DNA of 64,000 nt from JAVVHH01 sp965276815. GTDB lineage: Bacteria > Pseudomonadota > Alphaproteobacteria > Acetobacterales > Acetobacteraceae. Below the pieces are notes generated by a model. The model worked only from the letters and a program-made list of their open reading frames with translations, was not told the DNA's origin and did no database searches. This document shows, in pieces, positions 51,506-59,060 of this stretch (within the stretch, counting starts at the first letter, position 1; the number at the start of each line of letters is the position of its first letter). The position numbers were made by a program, and so were the translations under genes. The stretch covers positions 62,001 to 126,000 of the forward strand of contig CBDIBE010000009.1 of the NCBI GenBank assembly GCA_965276815.1, given 5' to 3'.

Positions 51506-52557
51506 CGTTCCTGCCAAAACCCGGGCTGCATCATCCCGCCCTCGCCCATAACGAGCTAGGCTTCACGCGGCGCGACTATGAAGGGGCGATGTCCACCCTT
51601 TGTGCCGGCTGCGGGCACGACTCGATCAGCGCCGCAATCGTGCATTCCTGCTTCGAGTTGGCGCTGCCGCCGCACCGGATCGCCAAACTTTCCGGCATCG
51701 GCTGCTCGTCCAAGACGCCGACCTACTTCCTGGGCGCCGCGCACGGGTTCAACTCGGTGCACGGGCGCATGCCGAGCGTGCTGACCGGGGCGAACCTCGC
51801 CAACCGCGACCTGATCTATCTCGGCGTGTCCGGCGACGGCGATTCGGCTTCGATCGGTTTCGGGCAGTTCGCCCACTCGATCCGCCGCGGCGTCAACATG
51901 GTCTATATCGTCGAGAATAACGGCGTTTACGGCCTCACCAAAGGGCAGTTCTCGGCCACCGCCGATAATGGCGCCAAGAGCAAGCGCGGCGTGGTCAACC
52001 GCAGCGAGCCGATCGACCTCGTCGGTCAGGCGCTGCAGCTCGGCGCCACCTTCGTCGCCCGCAGCTTCTCCGGCGACAAAGGGCAGCTCGTGCCGCTGAT
52101 CAAGGCGGCGCTGATGCACCGCGGCGCGGCGTTCATCGATTGCCTGAGCCCCTGCGTCGCGTTCAACAACCATGCGGGCTCGACGAAGAGCTTCGATTTT
52201 GTCCGCGAGCACAATGAGGCGGTGAATTTTCTCGACGTCATCACCGGGCGCGACGAGCTGGTCGCCGAGTATCAACCCGGTTCGGTCGAGATGGTGCGAA
52301 CGCACGATGGCGGGCTGCTCAAGCTGCGCAAGCTCGCCGACGATTACGACGTGAGCGACCGTTCGGAAGCGATGAACTTCCTGCAGCGCCACCAGGCGAA
52401 GGGCGAGATCGTGACCGGGCTGCTCTATATCGATCCAGACGGCGACGACATGCACTCGTATCTGGGCACAGTCGACACCCCGCTGAACGCGCTCGAGGAC
52501 ACCGATTTGTGCCCAGGCTCGGCGGCGCTGGCCAAGCTGAACGCGTCGCTGCGCTAG
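51502..52557 (+). CDS. 2-oxoacid:ferredoxin oxidoreductase, beta subunit (KorB type)
   Basis: A 351-residue TPP-binding subunit. A [4Fe-4S] cluster is expected from CAGCGHD, GIGCSS and a later Cys (SPCVAFNN). The TPP motif is VSGDGDSASIGFGQFAH through IVENNGVYGLTKGQ (GDG...NN). The ATG overlaps the alpha-subunit stop (ATGA), and the two form the alpha-beta heterodimer of KorAB-type enzymes. With the flavoprotein upstream, electrons may flow to NAD(P)+ or, in reverse, drive reductive carboxylation. Confidence 0.93.
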   Translation: MTFLPKPGLHHPALAHNELGFTRRDYEGAMSTLCAGCGHDSISAAIVHSCFELALPPHRIAKLSGIGCSSKTPTYFLGAAHGFNSVHGRMPSVLTGANLANRDLIYLGVSGDGDSASIGFGQFAHSIRRGVNMVYIVENNGVYGLTKGQFSATADNGAKSKRGVVNRSEPIDLVGQALQLGATFVARSFSGDKGQLVPLIKAALMHRGAAFIDCLSPCVAFNNHAGSTKSFDFVREHNEAVNFLDVITGRDELVAEYQPGSVEMVRTHDGGLLKLRKLADDYDVSDRSEAMNFLQRHQAKGEIVTGLLYIDPDGDDMHSYLGTVDTPLNALEDTDLCPGSAALAKLNASLR

Positions 52558-52660
52558 CACCTCGTCGTCGCGAGCCGCGCCGCGGCATGGCAATCCAGCG
52601 GCGCACGGGCTGAGGCGACCATGGATTGCTTCGTCGCTGCGCTCCTCGCAATGACGCAGG
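52558..52660. repeat. REP-like palindromic dispersed repeat
   Basis: The gap contains GGCAATCCAG (52586-52595) and, about 30 nt on, TGGATTGCTTCGTCGCTGCG (52622-52641) followed by CTCCTCGCAATGACG. These are the two arms of a repeat I know from many proteobacterial genomes, with the pattern CATTGCGAG...AAGCAATCCA in opposite orientation. The left arm is diverged. It probably forms a hairpin after korB and before the transporter start. Confidence 0.65.
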
Positions 52661-52667
52661 CGGGGTA

Positions 52668-53978
52668 ATGATGCGGCGCATGTTCACCGGCACGACCGGG
52701 ATCGTGTTCATCCTGATCTGTGTCATGTATTTCATCGAATACATCGACCGGGTGAACATTTCCGTCGCCGCCCCGCTGATCAAGACCGAGCTGCACCTCA
52801 GCAACACCCAGCTCGGCTTGGCGCTGTCCGCCTTCGGCTATTGCTACGCCGTGTTCCAGATCATTTTTGGTTATGTTGGCGATAAGATCGGCGCGCGCCG
52901 CATGCTGGCGCTGAACGGCATCCTTTGGGCCGGCGGCACGTTGCTGACCGGCCTGGCCGGCAGCCTCGCCAGCCTCATCCTCGCGCGCACCGTGGTCGGG
53001 CTCGGCGAGGCCGGGACGATCCCGAACGCAACCAGGGCGATGAGCGTCTGGGTGCCGCGCGTCCAGCGTGGCTTCGCGCAAGGCTTTACCCATTCCGCGG
53101 CACGCCTGGCCGCCGCGATCACCCCGCCCGTGGTGGTGGCGATGATCCCCTTCATCGGCTGGCGTGGCGCCTTCTTCGTCCTCGGCGCTCTCAGCCTCGT
53201 TTGGGTCGTCGTCTGGTTCCTGTTCTTCCGCGACGACCCGCGCGACCACCCGCGCATCTCGGCGGCGGAGCTCGCCGCGCTGCCGCTACCCGAGACGAGC
53301 GCGCGGACCGCGCCCACCGTCCCCTGGAGCCGGCTGCTCAAGCGCATCCTGCCGGTCACGCTGGTGTTCTTCTGCCACGCCTGGACGCTCTGGCTCTACC
53401 TGAGCTGGCTGCCGAGCTTCTTCGTCAGCGAATACGGCTTTGATGTGAAGCGCTCGGCGATGTTCTCCGCCGGCGTGTTCCTCGCCGGCGTGATCGGCGA
53501 CACAGCGGGCGGCTTGTTCACCGATGCGCTCTACCGCTGGACCGGCGACCTGAACCGGGCGCGGCGCGACGCGATCATCCTGGGCTTCGGCGCCTCGCTC
53601 CTGCTGCTCACCGCCGCGCTCTTTCTGCACGGCCAGTTCACGGTCACGCTCTGCCTCGCCGGCGCGTTGTTCTTTCTAGAGTCGGCGGAGGGGCCGATCT
53701 GGGCCGTGCCGATGGACATCGCGCCGCAATTCGCCGGAATCGCCGGCAGCTTCGTCAGCACCGCGGCAGGTCTGGCCGCGGTGGTCTCGCCGGCCGCGTT
53801 CGGCGTGATCACCGACCTCACCGGCAGCTACAAACTGCCCTTCGTGCTCTCGATCAGCCTGCTCGCCGCGGGAGTAGCGCTCTCTTTCTGGATCCGGGCG
53901 GACCGGCCCTTGAAGCTGTCAGACAACGAGAGTAGGCCGCAGCCGGCGCCTGCGCGGCCGGGCCCGCGCTCAACCTGA
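52668..53978 (+). CDS. MFS transporter, anion:cation symporter (ACS) family
   Basis: A protein of about 436 residues with twelve predicted membrane helices. It starts MMRRMFTGTTGIVFILICVMYFIEYIDRVNISVAAPLI, typical of ACS-family carriers of galactarate, tartrate, phthalate or 4-hydroxyphenylacetate. The family loop GDKIGARRMLALNGILWAGGTLLTG lies between helices 2 and 3. Two adjacent ATGs (52668, 52671) follow GGCGGGG. It is followed 21 nt later by the MmgE/PrpD gene, so an organic acid imported here may be metabolised by that protein. Confidence 0.9.
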   Translation: MMRRMFTGTTGIVFILICVMYFIEYIDRVNISVAAPLIKTELHLSNTQLGLALSAFGYCYAVFQIIFGYVGDKIGARRMLALNGILWAGGTLLTGLAGSLASLILARTVVGLGEAGTIPNATRAMSVWVPRVQRGFAQGFTHSAARLAAAITPPVVVAMIPFIGWRGAFFVLGALSLVWVVVWFLFFRDDPRDHPRISAAELAALPLPETSARTAPTVPWSRLLKRILPVTLVFFCHAWTLWLYLSWLPSFFVSEYGFDVKRSAMFSAGVFLAGVIGDTAGGLFTDALYRWTGDLNRARRDAIILGFGASLLLLTAALFLHGQFTVTLCLAGALFFLESAEGPIWAVPMDIAPQFAGIAGSFVSTAAGLAAVVSPAAFGVITDLTGSYKLPFVLSISLLAAGVALSFWIRADRPLKLSDNESRPQPAPARPGPRST

Positions 53979-53999
53979 CAGGACTAGGGGAAGACGCCG

Positions 54000-55349
54000 A
54001 TGACACCAGCAAGCCCGCCCGGCGTCACGCGCCGCCTCGCTGAATTTGTCGCCGAAATGCCGCGCGGCAGATTGCCCGAGAACGTTCGGCACGAAGCGCT
54101 CCGCACCTTCCTCAACTGGACCGGCTGCGCGGTCGGCGGCGCCACCCATGAGACGCTCGATATCGCGATCGCGGCGCTGGCGCCGTTCTCCGGCAAGCCG
54201 GAAGCGACCGTGCTCGGCCGCAGCGAGCGGCTGGACGCGCTGCACGCCGCGCTGATGAACGGCATCAGCTCCCACGTGTTCGATTTCGACGACACCCATC
54301 TGCGCACGGTGATCCACCCGGCCGGCCCAGTGGCCAGCGCCCTGCTCGCCTTCGCCGAGCACCGCCCCATGTCCGGCGCCGACCTGCTCGACGCGCTGGT
54401 CTATGGCGTCGAGGTGGAGTGCCGGATCGGCAACTCGGTGTTTCCGGAGCATTACGACGTGGGCTGGCACATCACCGGCACCGCCGGTGTGTTCGGCGCC
54501 GCGGCCGCAATCGGCCGGGTCATGCGGCTCGACGTGGAGCGCATGAGCTTCGCCCTGAGCCTGGCGGCGACCCAGCCCGTCGGGCTGCGCGAGATGTTCG
54601 GGACCATGACCAAGAGCTTCCACCCGGGCCGCGCCGCGCAGAACGGCATGACCGCGGCGCTGCTCGCTGAACGCGGCTACACCAGCTCGCTGCAGGCGCT
54701 CGAGGCCAAGCGCGGCTGGAGCAACGTGCTCAGCACCGGCCACCGCGACCACGAGATCACCGAGAAGCTCGGCGAGAGCTGGGAGATCCTGGTCAACACC
54801 TACAAGCCTTTCGCCTGCGGCATCGTCATCCACCCGACGATCGACGGCTGCCTGCAGCTCAAGCGCGAGGGGCTCGACCCGGCTGACATCGAGCGCGTGT
54901 CGCTCGCCGTGCACCCGCTGGTGCTGGAGCTGACCGGCAAGCGGACGCCGGAGACCGGGCTGGAGGGCAAGTTCAGCGTGTATCACGCCGCCGCCGCCGC
55001 GCTGATCGAGGGTGATGGCGGCGAGCACCAGTTCAGCGATCGCTGCGTCCGCGACCCGGCGGTGATCGATCTGCGCGACCGGGTCACCGCCGCGATCGAG
55101 CCCGGTATGGCGTCGGACGCGGCGCGCACCGAGGTGAAGCTGCGCGACGGCAGAACCCTGGCGCGCGAGGTGCCGCACGCGATCGGCAGTCTCGCGCGGC
55201 CGATGACGGATGCGGACCTGGAGGCGAAGTTCCGCGGCCTCGCCGTCGAGGTGCTGGGCGCCGGGCGCACCGAGGCGCTGATCCGCCTCTGCTGGTCGCT
55301 CGGCGACCTCGCCGACGCTGCCGATATTGCCCGCGCCGCAGCCGGGTGA
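54000..55349 (+). CDS. MmgE/PrpD family protein
   Basis: A 449-residue protein of the 2-methylcitrate dehydratase (PrpD)/MmgE family, which also includes cis-aconitate decarboxylase. Seen in the sequence: RRLAEFVAEMPRGRLPENVRHEALRTFLNWTGCAVGG, VFDFDDTHLRTVIHPAGPV (~residue 93), ALVYGVEVECRIG and FGTMTKSFHPGRAAQNGMTAALLAERGYTS, the family core. An AGGGGA ribosome site precedes the ATG. No prpB/prpC genes are nearby, so the substrate is uncertain. Confidence 0.92.
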   Translation: MTPASPPGVTRRLAEFVAEMPRGRLPENVRHEALRTFLNWTGCAVGGATHETLDIAIAALAPFSGKPEATVLGRSERLDALHAALMNGISSHVFDFDDTHLRTVIHPAGPVASALLAFAEHRPMSGADLLDALVYGVEVECRIGNSVFPEHYDVGWHITGTAGVFGAAAAIGRVMRLDVERMSFALSLAATQPVGLREMFGTMTKSFHPGRAAQNGMTAALLAERGYTSSLQALEAKRGWSNVLSTGHRDHEITEKLGESWEILVNTYKPFACGIVIHPTIDGCLQLKREGLDPADIERVSLAVHPLVLELTGKRTPETGLEGKFSVYHAAAAALIEGDGGEHQFSDRCVRDPAVIDLRDRVTAAIEPGMASDAARTEVKLRDGRTLAREVPHAIGSLARPMTDADLEAKFRGLAVEVLGAGRTEALIRLCWSLGDLADAADIARAAAG

Positions 55350-55383
55350 GCTCCTAACTCCGGCTTAAGGCCGCCGCTCCTCC

Positions 55384-56616
55384 CTATGCGAGTAGAGACT
55401 CATAGCTGAGAAACCCGACCTGCGCGCCGGGGACGATCTCGGTCACGTCCTCGGCGATCTCGGCGAGCCCATCGGTCTGGGTCAGCGAAGTGAGGATGCC
55501 CGCTCCGTCGCGCGAATGTTTGTGCACGACGCCATTGTCGAGCCGCACGCGGACATACTCGAGGCGCCCGGTCTTCTTGCGATACGGAAACCCGGCCGCG
55601 ACCGGCAGCTGGCCAGGTGCGCGGTAGTTTTCGCCGCCCAAAGCGGCCAGGAGCGGCCGCGCGATACGGGCGAAGGTGACGAAGGCGGCGACCGGGTTGC
55701 CGGGCAGGCCGAGAAACGCCACGCCAGCGACCTCGCCCATGGCGACGGGGCGGCCAGGCTTGATCGCCAGGCGCCAAAACGCCAGCCTTCCCGCCGCCTC
55801 GACCGCGGCGCGGACATGGTCCTCCTCGCCCGCGGAGACCCCGCCCGAGGTCAGGATCAAGTCGTGCCCCTCGGCAGCGCGCCGCAATGCAGCGGCGATC
55901 GGCGCCGCCCGGTCCGGCAGGATGCCGAGATCAGTGACCAGGGCACCCGCGCGGGCGGCCATAACGGCGAGCAGCATGCGGTTGCTGTCATAGCGTTGCG
56001 CCGGTCCGAGGACCTGGCCGGGCTCGACCAGTTCGTCCCCGGTCGAGAACAGCGCCACGCGGAGCCGCCGGCGCACCGGCAGACTCTGCAATCCCAGCGC
56101 CGCCGCCAGCGCCAAATCCTGCGGCCGCAGCCGCGACCCGGCGGTCAAGGCCCGCGCGCCTGCGGCCACATCCTCGCCCGCCGGCCGCGTATTGGCGCCG
56201 CGCCGCAAGCCGGGCGGCAAGCGCACGCCCCCTGTCTCGAGCGCCACATCCTCCTGCATGAACACGGTATCGGCTCCAGGCGGCAGGGCGGCGCCGGTGA
56301 AAATCCGCTGGGCGGTCCCCGCAAGCAGCGCCGTCGCCGGCGACCCGGCCGCGAGCCGGCCGGAAATCGGCATCACGTTCTGCTCGGCCAAGTCGCCCAG
56401 GCGCACCGCGTAACCGTCGACGGCCGAATTGGCGAAAGGCGGCAGATCGACCGGAGCCGCGACGTCCGCCGCCAATACCCTTCCATCCGCCGCGTGCAGC
56501 GGGACGGGCTCCACGCCGGCGCCGCACTCGACCGACGCCGCGATCATAGCCAGCGCGGCCTCGACCGTCTGCAGCTTGCCGCCGAAAGCGAAGCAATCGT
56601 CGGACAGCTGCGCCAT
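55384..56616 (-). CDS. moeA: Molybdopterin molybdenumtransferase MoeA
   Basis: A 410-residue enzyme that inserts molybdate into adenylylated molybdopterin. It starts LSDDCFAFGGKLQTVEAALAMI and carries the MoeA landmarks NSAVDGYAVRLGDL, AGTAQRIFTGAALPPGADTVFMQEDV, VALFSTGDELVEPG and LTSGGVSAGEEDHV, then the GLPGNPVAAFVTF motif and a C-terminal beta-barrel domain. The mobB stop overlaps its ATG by one base. It is divergent from the formate dehydrogenase operon, whose cofactor it helps make. Confidence 0.95.
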   Translation of the reverse strand: MAQLSDDCFAFGGKLQTVEAALAMIAASVECGAGVEPVPLHAADGRVLAADVAAPVDLPPFANSAVDGYAVRLGDLAEQNVMPISGRLAAGSPATALLAGTAQRIFTGAALPPGADTVFMQEDVALETGGVRLPPGLRRGANTRPAGEDVAAGARALTAGSRLRPQDLALAAALGLQSLPVRRRLRVALFSTGDELVEPGQVLGPAQRYDSNRMLLAVMAARAGALVTDLGILPDRAAPIAAALRRAAEGHDLILTSGGVSAGEEDHVRAAVEAAGRLAFWRLAIKPGRPVAMGEVAGVAFLGLPGNPVAAFVTFARIARPLLAALGGENYRAPGQLPVAAGFPYRKKTGRLEYVRVRLDNGVVHKHSRDGAGILTSLTQTDGLAEIAEDVTEIVPGAQVGFLSYESLLA

Positions 56617-57113
56617 CAGCCCGGCGCCTCGGCATGGGTCAGCACCAGCTGCGCCACCCCGGCGACATCGTCCAGATCGACGTGCGGCAGGCCGCCCGAG
56701 ACCGGCCCATCGCTGGCCACGGCGACGACAGTCCCGTCCTCGGGATGCAGCAAAGGCTTGCCGTTCGCCGCCCGGTGCACCTCGATCTTACGGTGCCGGC
56801 CGCGCTTGAATCCCTCGACGAGCACGAGGTCCACCGGGCTGAGCCGGGCCAGCAGTTCCGGCAAGCCCGGTTCCGCCTCGCCGCGCAGCTCGTGCATCAG
56901 CGCCCAGCGATTGGCCGAGCCGATCAGCACCTCGGTGGCGCCGGCCTGGCGATGCTCCCAGGAATCCTTGCCGGGCTGGTCGATGTCGAAGCCGTGATGC
57001 GCATGTTTCAGCGTGGAGACGCTGAACCCTTTGCCGACCAGCAACGGGATCACGCGTCGCAACAGCGTCGTCTTGCCGGCGCCGCTCCAGCCCGCGAACC
57101 CAATCACGCGCAT
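56616..57113 (-). CDS. mobB: Molybdopterin-guanine dinucleotide biosynthesis protein MobB
   Basis: A 165-residue GTP-binding protein. The start at 57111-57113 (MRVIGFAGWSGAGKTTLLRR) puts the P-loop GWSGAGKTT at residues ~8-16. Later motifs TLKHAHHGFDIDQPGKDSWEHRQAGA and DLVLVEGFKR are diagnostic for MobB. It assists MobA in forming bis-MGD, the cofactor of formate dehydrogenases. It is first in a two-gene operon with moeA. Confidence 0.95.
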   Translation of the reverse strand: MRVIGFAGWSGAGKTTLLRRVIPLLVGKGFSVSTLKHAHHGFDIDQPGKDSWEHRQAGATEVLIGSANRWALMHELRGEAEPGLPELLARLSPVDLVLVEGFKRGRHRKIEVHRAANGKPLLHPEDGTVVAVASDGPVSGGLPHVDLDDVAGVAQLVLTHAEAPG

Positions 57114-57216
57114 GCTAGTGCCCGATCGCATGGAAGCCTGCTTCACTTTGAATCAGGCTGGAGTGCGCGAACGGTCACTCAAACAAAGACCGACGATGGT
57201 CTCCCGTGCCGATGGC

Positions 57217-57245
57217 TTGTGCATACTGCATCTGGTATACATTAT
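57217..57245 (+). promoter_or_regulatory. Candidate sigma-70-type promoter with dyad for the formate dehydrogenase operon
   Basis: TTGTGC (57217-57222) and CATTAT (57240-57245) are separated by 17 nt, a good match to a housekeeping promoter, about 88 nt before the fdsGB start. A dyad TGCATAC (57220-57226) and GTATACA (57235-57241), one mismatch, 8-nt spacer, overlaps the spacer and both boxes, as expected for a repressor or GntR-type operator. Neither has been tested. Confidence 0.4.
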
Positions 57246-57332
57246 TCCTGACAGGTTGGCGCGCTGCCTGCGTAGCTCTATATGCGGGACAACGACGAGG
57301 CGATAAACAACCTAAGCCGGCAAGGGGATGAA

Positions 57333-59060
57333 ATGGCCAGTCCGGGTTCGGGTGAACTCCTCAAATTTCAGCATCCCGGCGCCGGCCGCAAGCGTGCCAA
57401 GGCGCAGCCCAAGGGCCGCCAAATTATGCCGCAGGCGCAGCATGAGATCGCGCAATTGCTCGGCGATCGCTCTCGCGACCGGCAATATCTGATCGAATAT
57501 CTGCATCTCATCCAGGACCAGTGGCACCAGATTTCGGCCGCCCACCTCGCCGCGCTGGCTGATGCCATGCACCTGGCCTTCGCCGAGGCGTTCGAGACGG
57601 CGACGTTCTATGCGCATTTCGATGTGGTCAAAGAGGGCGAGCCAGACCTGCCGCCGCTAACCATCCGTGTATGTGACAGCGTGACCTGCGCAATGTTTGG
57701 TGCCGAGCGGCTGCTCGCCGAGCTGCAGGCCATCGCGGGGGCCGGCGCGCTGGGAGCGCCGGCGCGGGTGGTGCGGGCGCCCTGCGTCGGGCTCTGCCAC
57801 ATGGCGCCGGCGGTCGAGGTCGGCCACAATTTCCTGCACCGCACCGGTGTGCGGATCGTGCGGGACGCTGTCGCGGCGGGCGATACGCATCCGCACATCC
57901 CGGACTACATCGACTATGACCGCTATGTCGCGGGCGGCGGTTATCAGTTGCTCGAGCAGGTCCGCTCCGGCGCGCTTGCGGCCGAGGACGTGCTGACGGC
58001 GCTGGATGGCGGCGGGCTGCGAGGCCTGGGCGGCGCCGGCTTCCCGACTGGCCGCAAGTGGCGCTCGGTTCGCAGCGAGCCCGGGCCGCGGCTGATGGCG
58101 GTCAATGGCGACGAGGGCGAGCCCGGCACGTTCAAGGACGGCCACTACCTCAGCACCGACCCGCACCGCTTCCTCGAGGGCGCGCTGATCGGCGCCACCA
58201 TCGTCGAGGCGCCTGATGTGTACCTATATATGCGCGACGAATATCCGATCGCGCTGGAGATCCTGCGGCGGGAGCTTGCCAAGCTGCCGCCGGGTCTACC
58301 GCGCCTGCATCTGCGGCGGGGCGCCGGCGCCTATATTTGCGGCGAAGAAAGTTCGATGCTGGAGAGCCTCGAGGGCAAGCGCGGCCTGCCGCGGCAAAAG
58401 CCGCCCTTCCCGTTCCAGGTCGGCCTATTCGGGCGGCCGACCCTGATCAACAACGTCGAAACCCTGTTCTGGGTGCGCGACATCGTCGAGCGTGGCGCCG
58501 ATTGGTGGAAGAGCCAGGGGCGCAACGGGCGCGTCGGCCTGCGCAGCTATTCGGTGAGCGGCCGAGTGCGCGATCCGGGCGTGAAGCTGGCGCCCGCCGG
58601 CGTCACCGTGCAGGAGCTGATCGACGAATTTTGCGGCGGCATGGCGGACGGGCACGAGTTCGCCGCCTACCTGCCCGGCGGCGCCTCCGGCGGCATCCTG
58701 CCGGCCCGGATGAACGACATTCCGCTCGATTTCGGCACGCTGGAGAAATATGGCTGCTTCATCGGCTCGGCGGCGGTCGTCGTCTTCTCGCAGGCGGACG
58801 ATGTGCGGGGCGTGGCACTCAATTTGATGCGCTTTTTCGAGGATGAAAGCTGCGGCCAGTGCACGCCTTGCCGCTCCGGCACCCAGAAGGCGCGCATGCT
58901 GATGGAGCGCGGCGCCTGGGATGCGGACCTGCTCGACGCGCTCGGCCAGGTCATGCGCGACGCCTCGATTTGCGGCCTCGGCCAGGCCGCGAGCAATCCG
59001 CTGACCAGCGTCATCCGTTATTTCCCCGAGTTGCTGACCGCCAAGGAAGCCGCCAAATGA
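57333..59060 (+). CDS. NAD-dependent formate dehydrogenase diaphorase subunit (FdsG-FdsB fusion)
   Basis: A 575-residue fusion of a NuoE-like and a NuoF-like domain. The N-terminal part (~30-170) is a thioredoxin-fold [2Fe-2S] domain with VCDSVTCAM and APCVGLCHM. The NuoF part has the FMN/NAD region GLGGAGFPTGRKW, NGDEGEPGTFKD and ICGEESSMLESLEGKRG, and a [4Fe-4S] site in ESCGQCTPCRSGT with SICGLG. It accepts electrons from FdsA and reduces NAD+. ATG 57333 follows AAGGGGA; an open frame extends to 57282. In most Fds operons these are two genes. Confidence 0.93.
   Translation: MASPGSGELLKFQHPGAGRKRAKAQPKGRQIMPQAQHEIAQLLGDRSRDRQYLIEYLHLIQDQWHQISAAHLAALADAMHLAFAEAFETATFYAHFDVVKEGEPDLPPLTIRVCDSVTCAMFGAERLLAELQAIAGAGALGAPARVVRAPCVGLCHMAPAVEVGHNFLHRTGVRIVRDAVAAGDTHPHIPDYIDYDRYVAGGGYQLLEQVRSGALAAEDVLTALDGGGLRGLGGAGFPTGRKWRSVRSEPGPRLMAVNGDEGEPGTFKDGHYLSTDPHRFLEGALIGATIVEAPDVYLYMRDEYPIALEILRRELAKLPPGLPRLHLRRGAGAYICGEESSMLESLEGKRGLPRQKPPFPFQVGLFGRPTLINNVETLFWVRDIVERGADWWKSQGRNGRVGLRSYSVSGRVRDPGVKLAPAGVTVQELIDEFCGGMADGHEFAAYLPGGASGGILPARMNDIPLDFGTLEKYGCFIGSAAVVVFSQADDVRGVALNLMRFFEDESCGQCTPCRSGTQKARMLMERGAWDADLLDALGQVMRDASICGLGQAASNPLTSVIRYFPELLTAKEAAK

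Noticed and set aside
57114..57332. Molybdenum-cofactor riboswitch before moeA-mobB or fds
   Set aside because: I could not find the characteristic multi-stem Moco-RNA arrangement; only a promoter-like sequence and a short dyad are visible.
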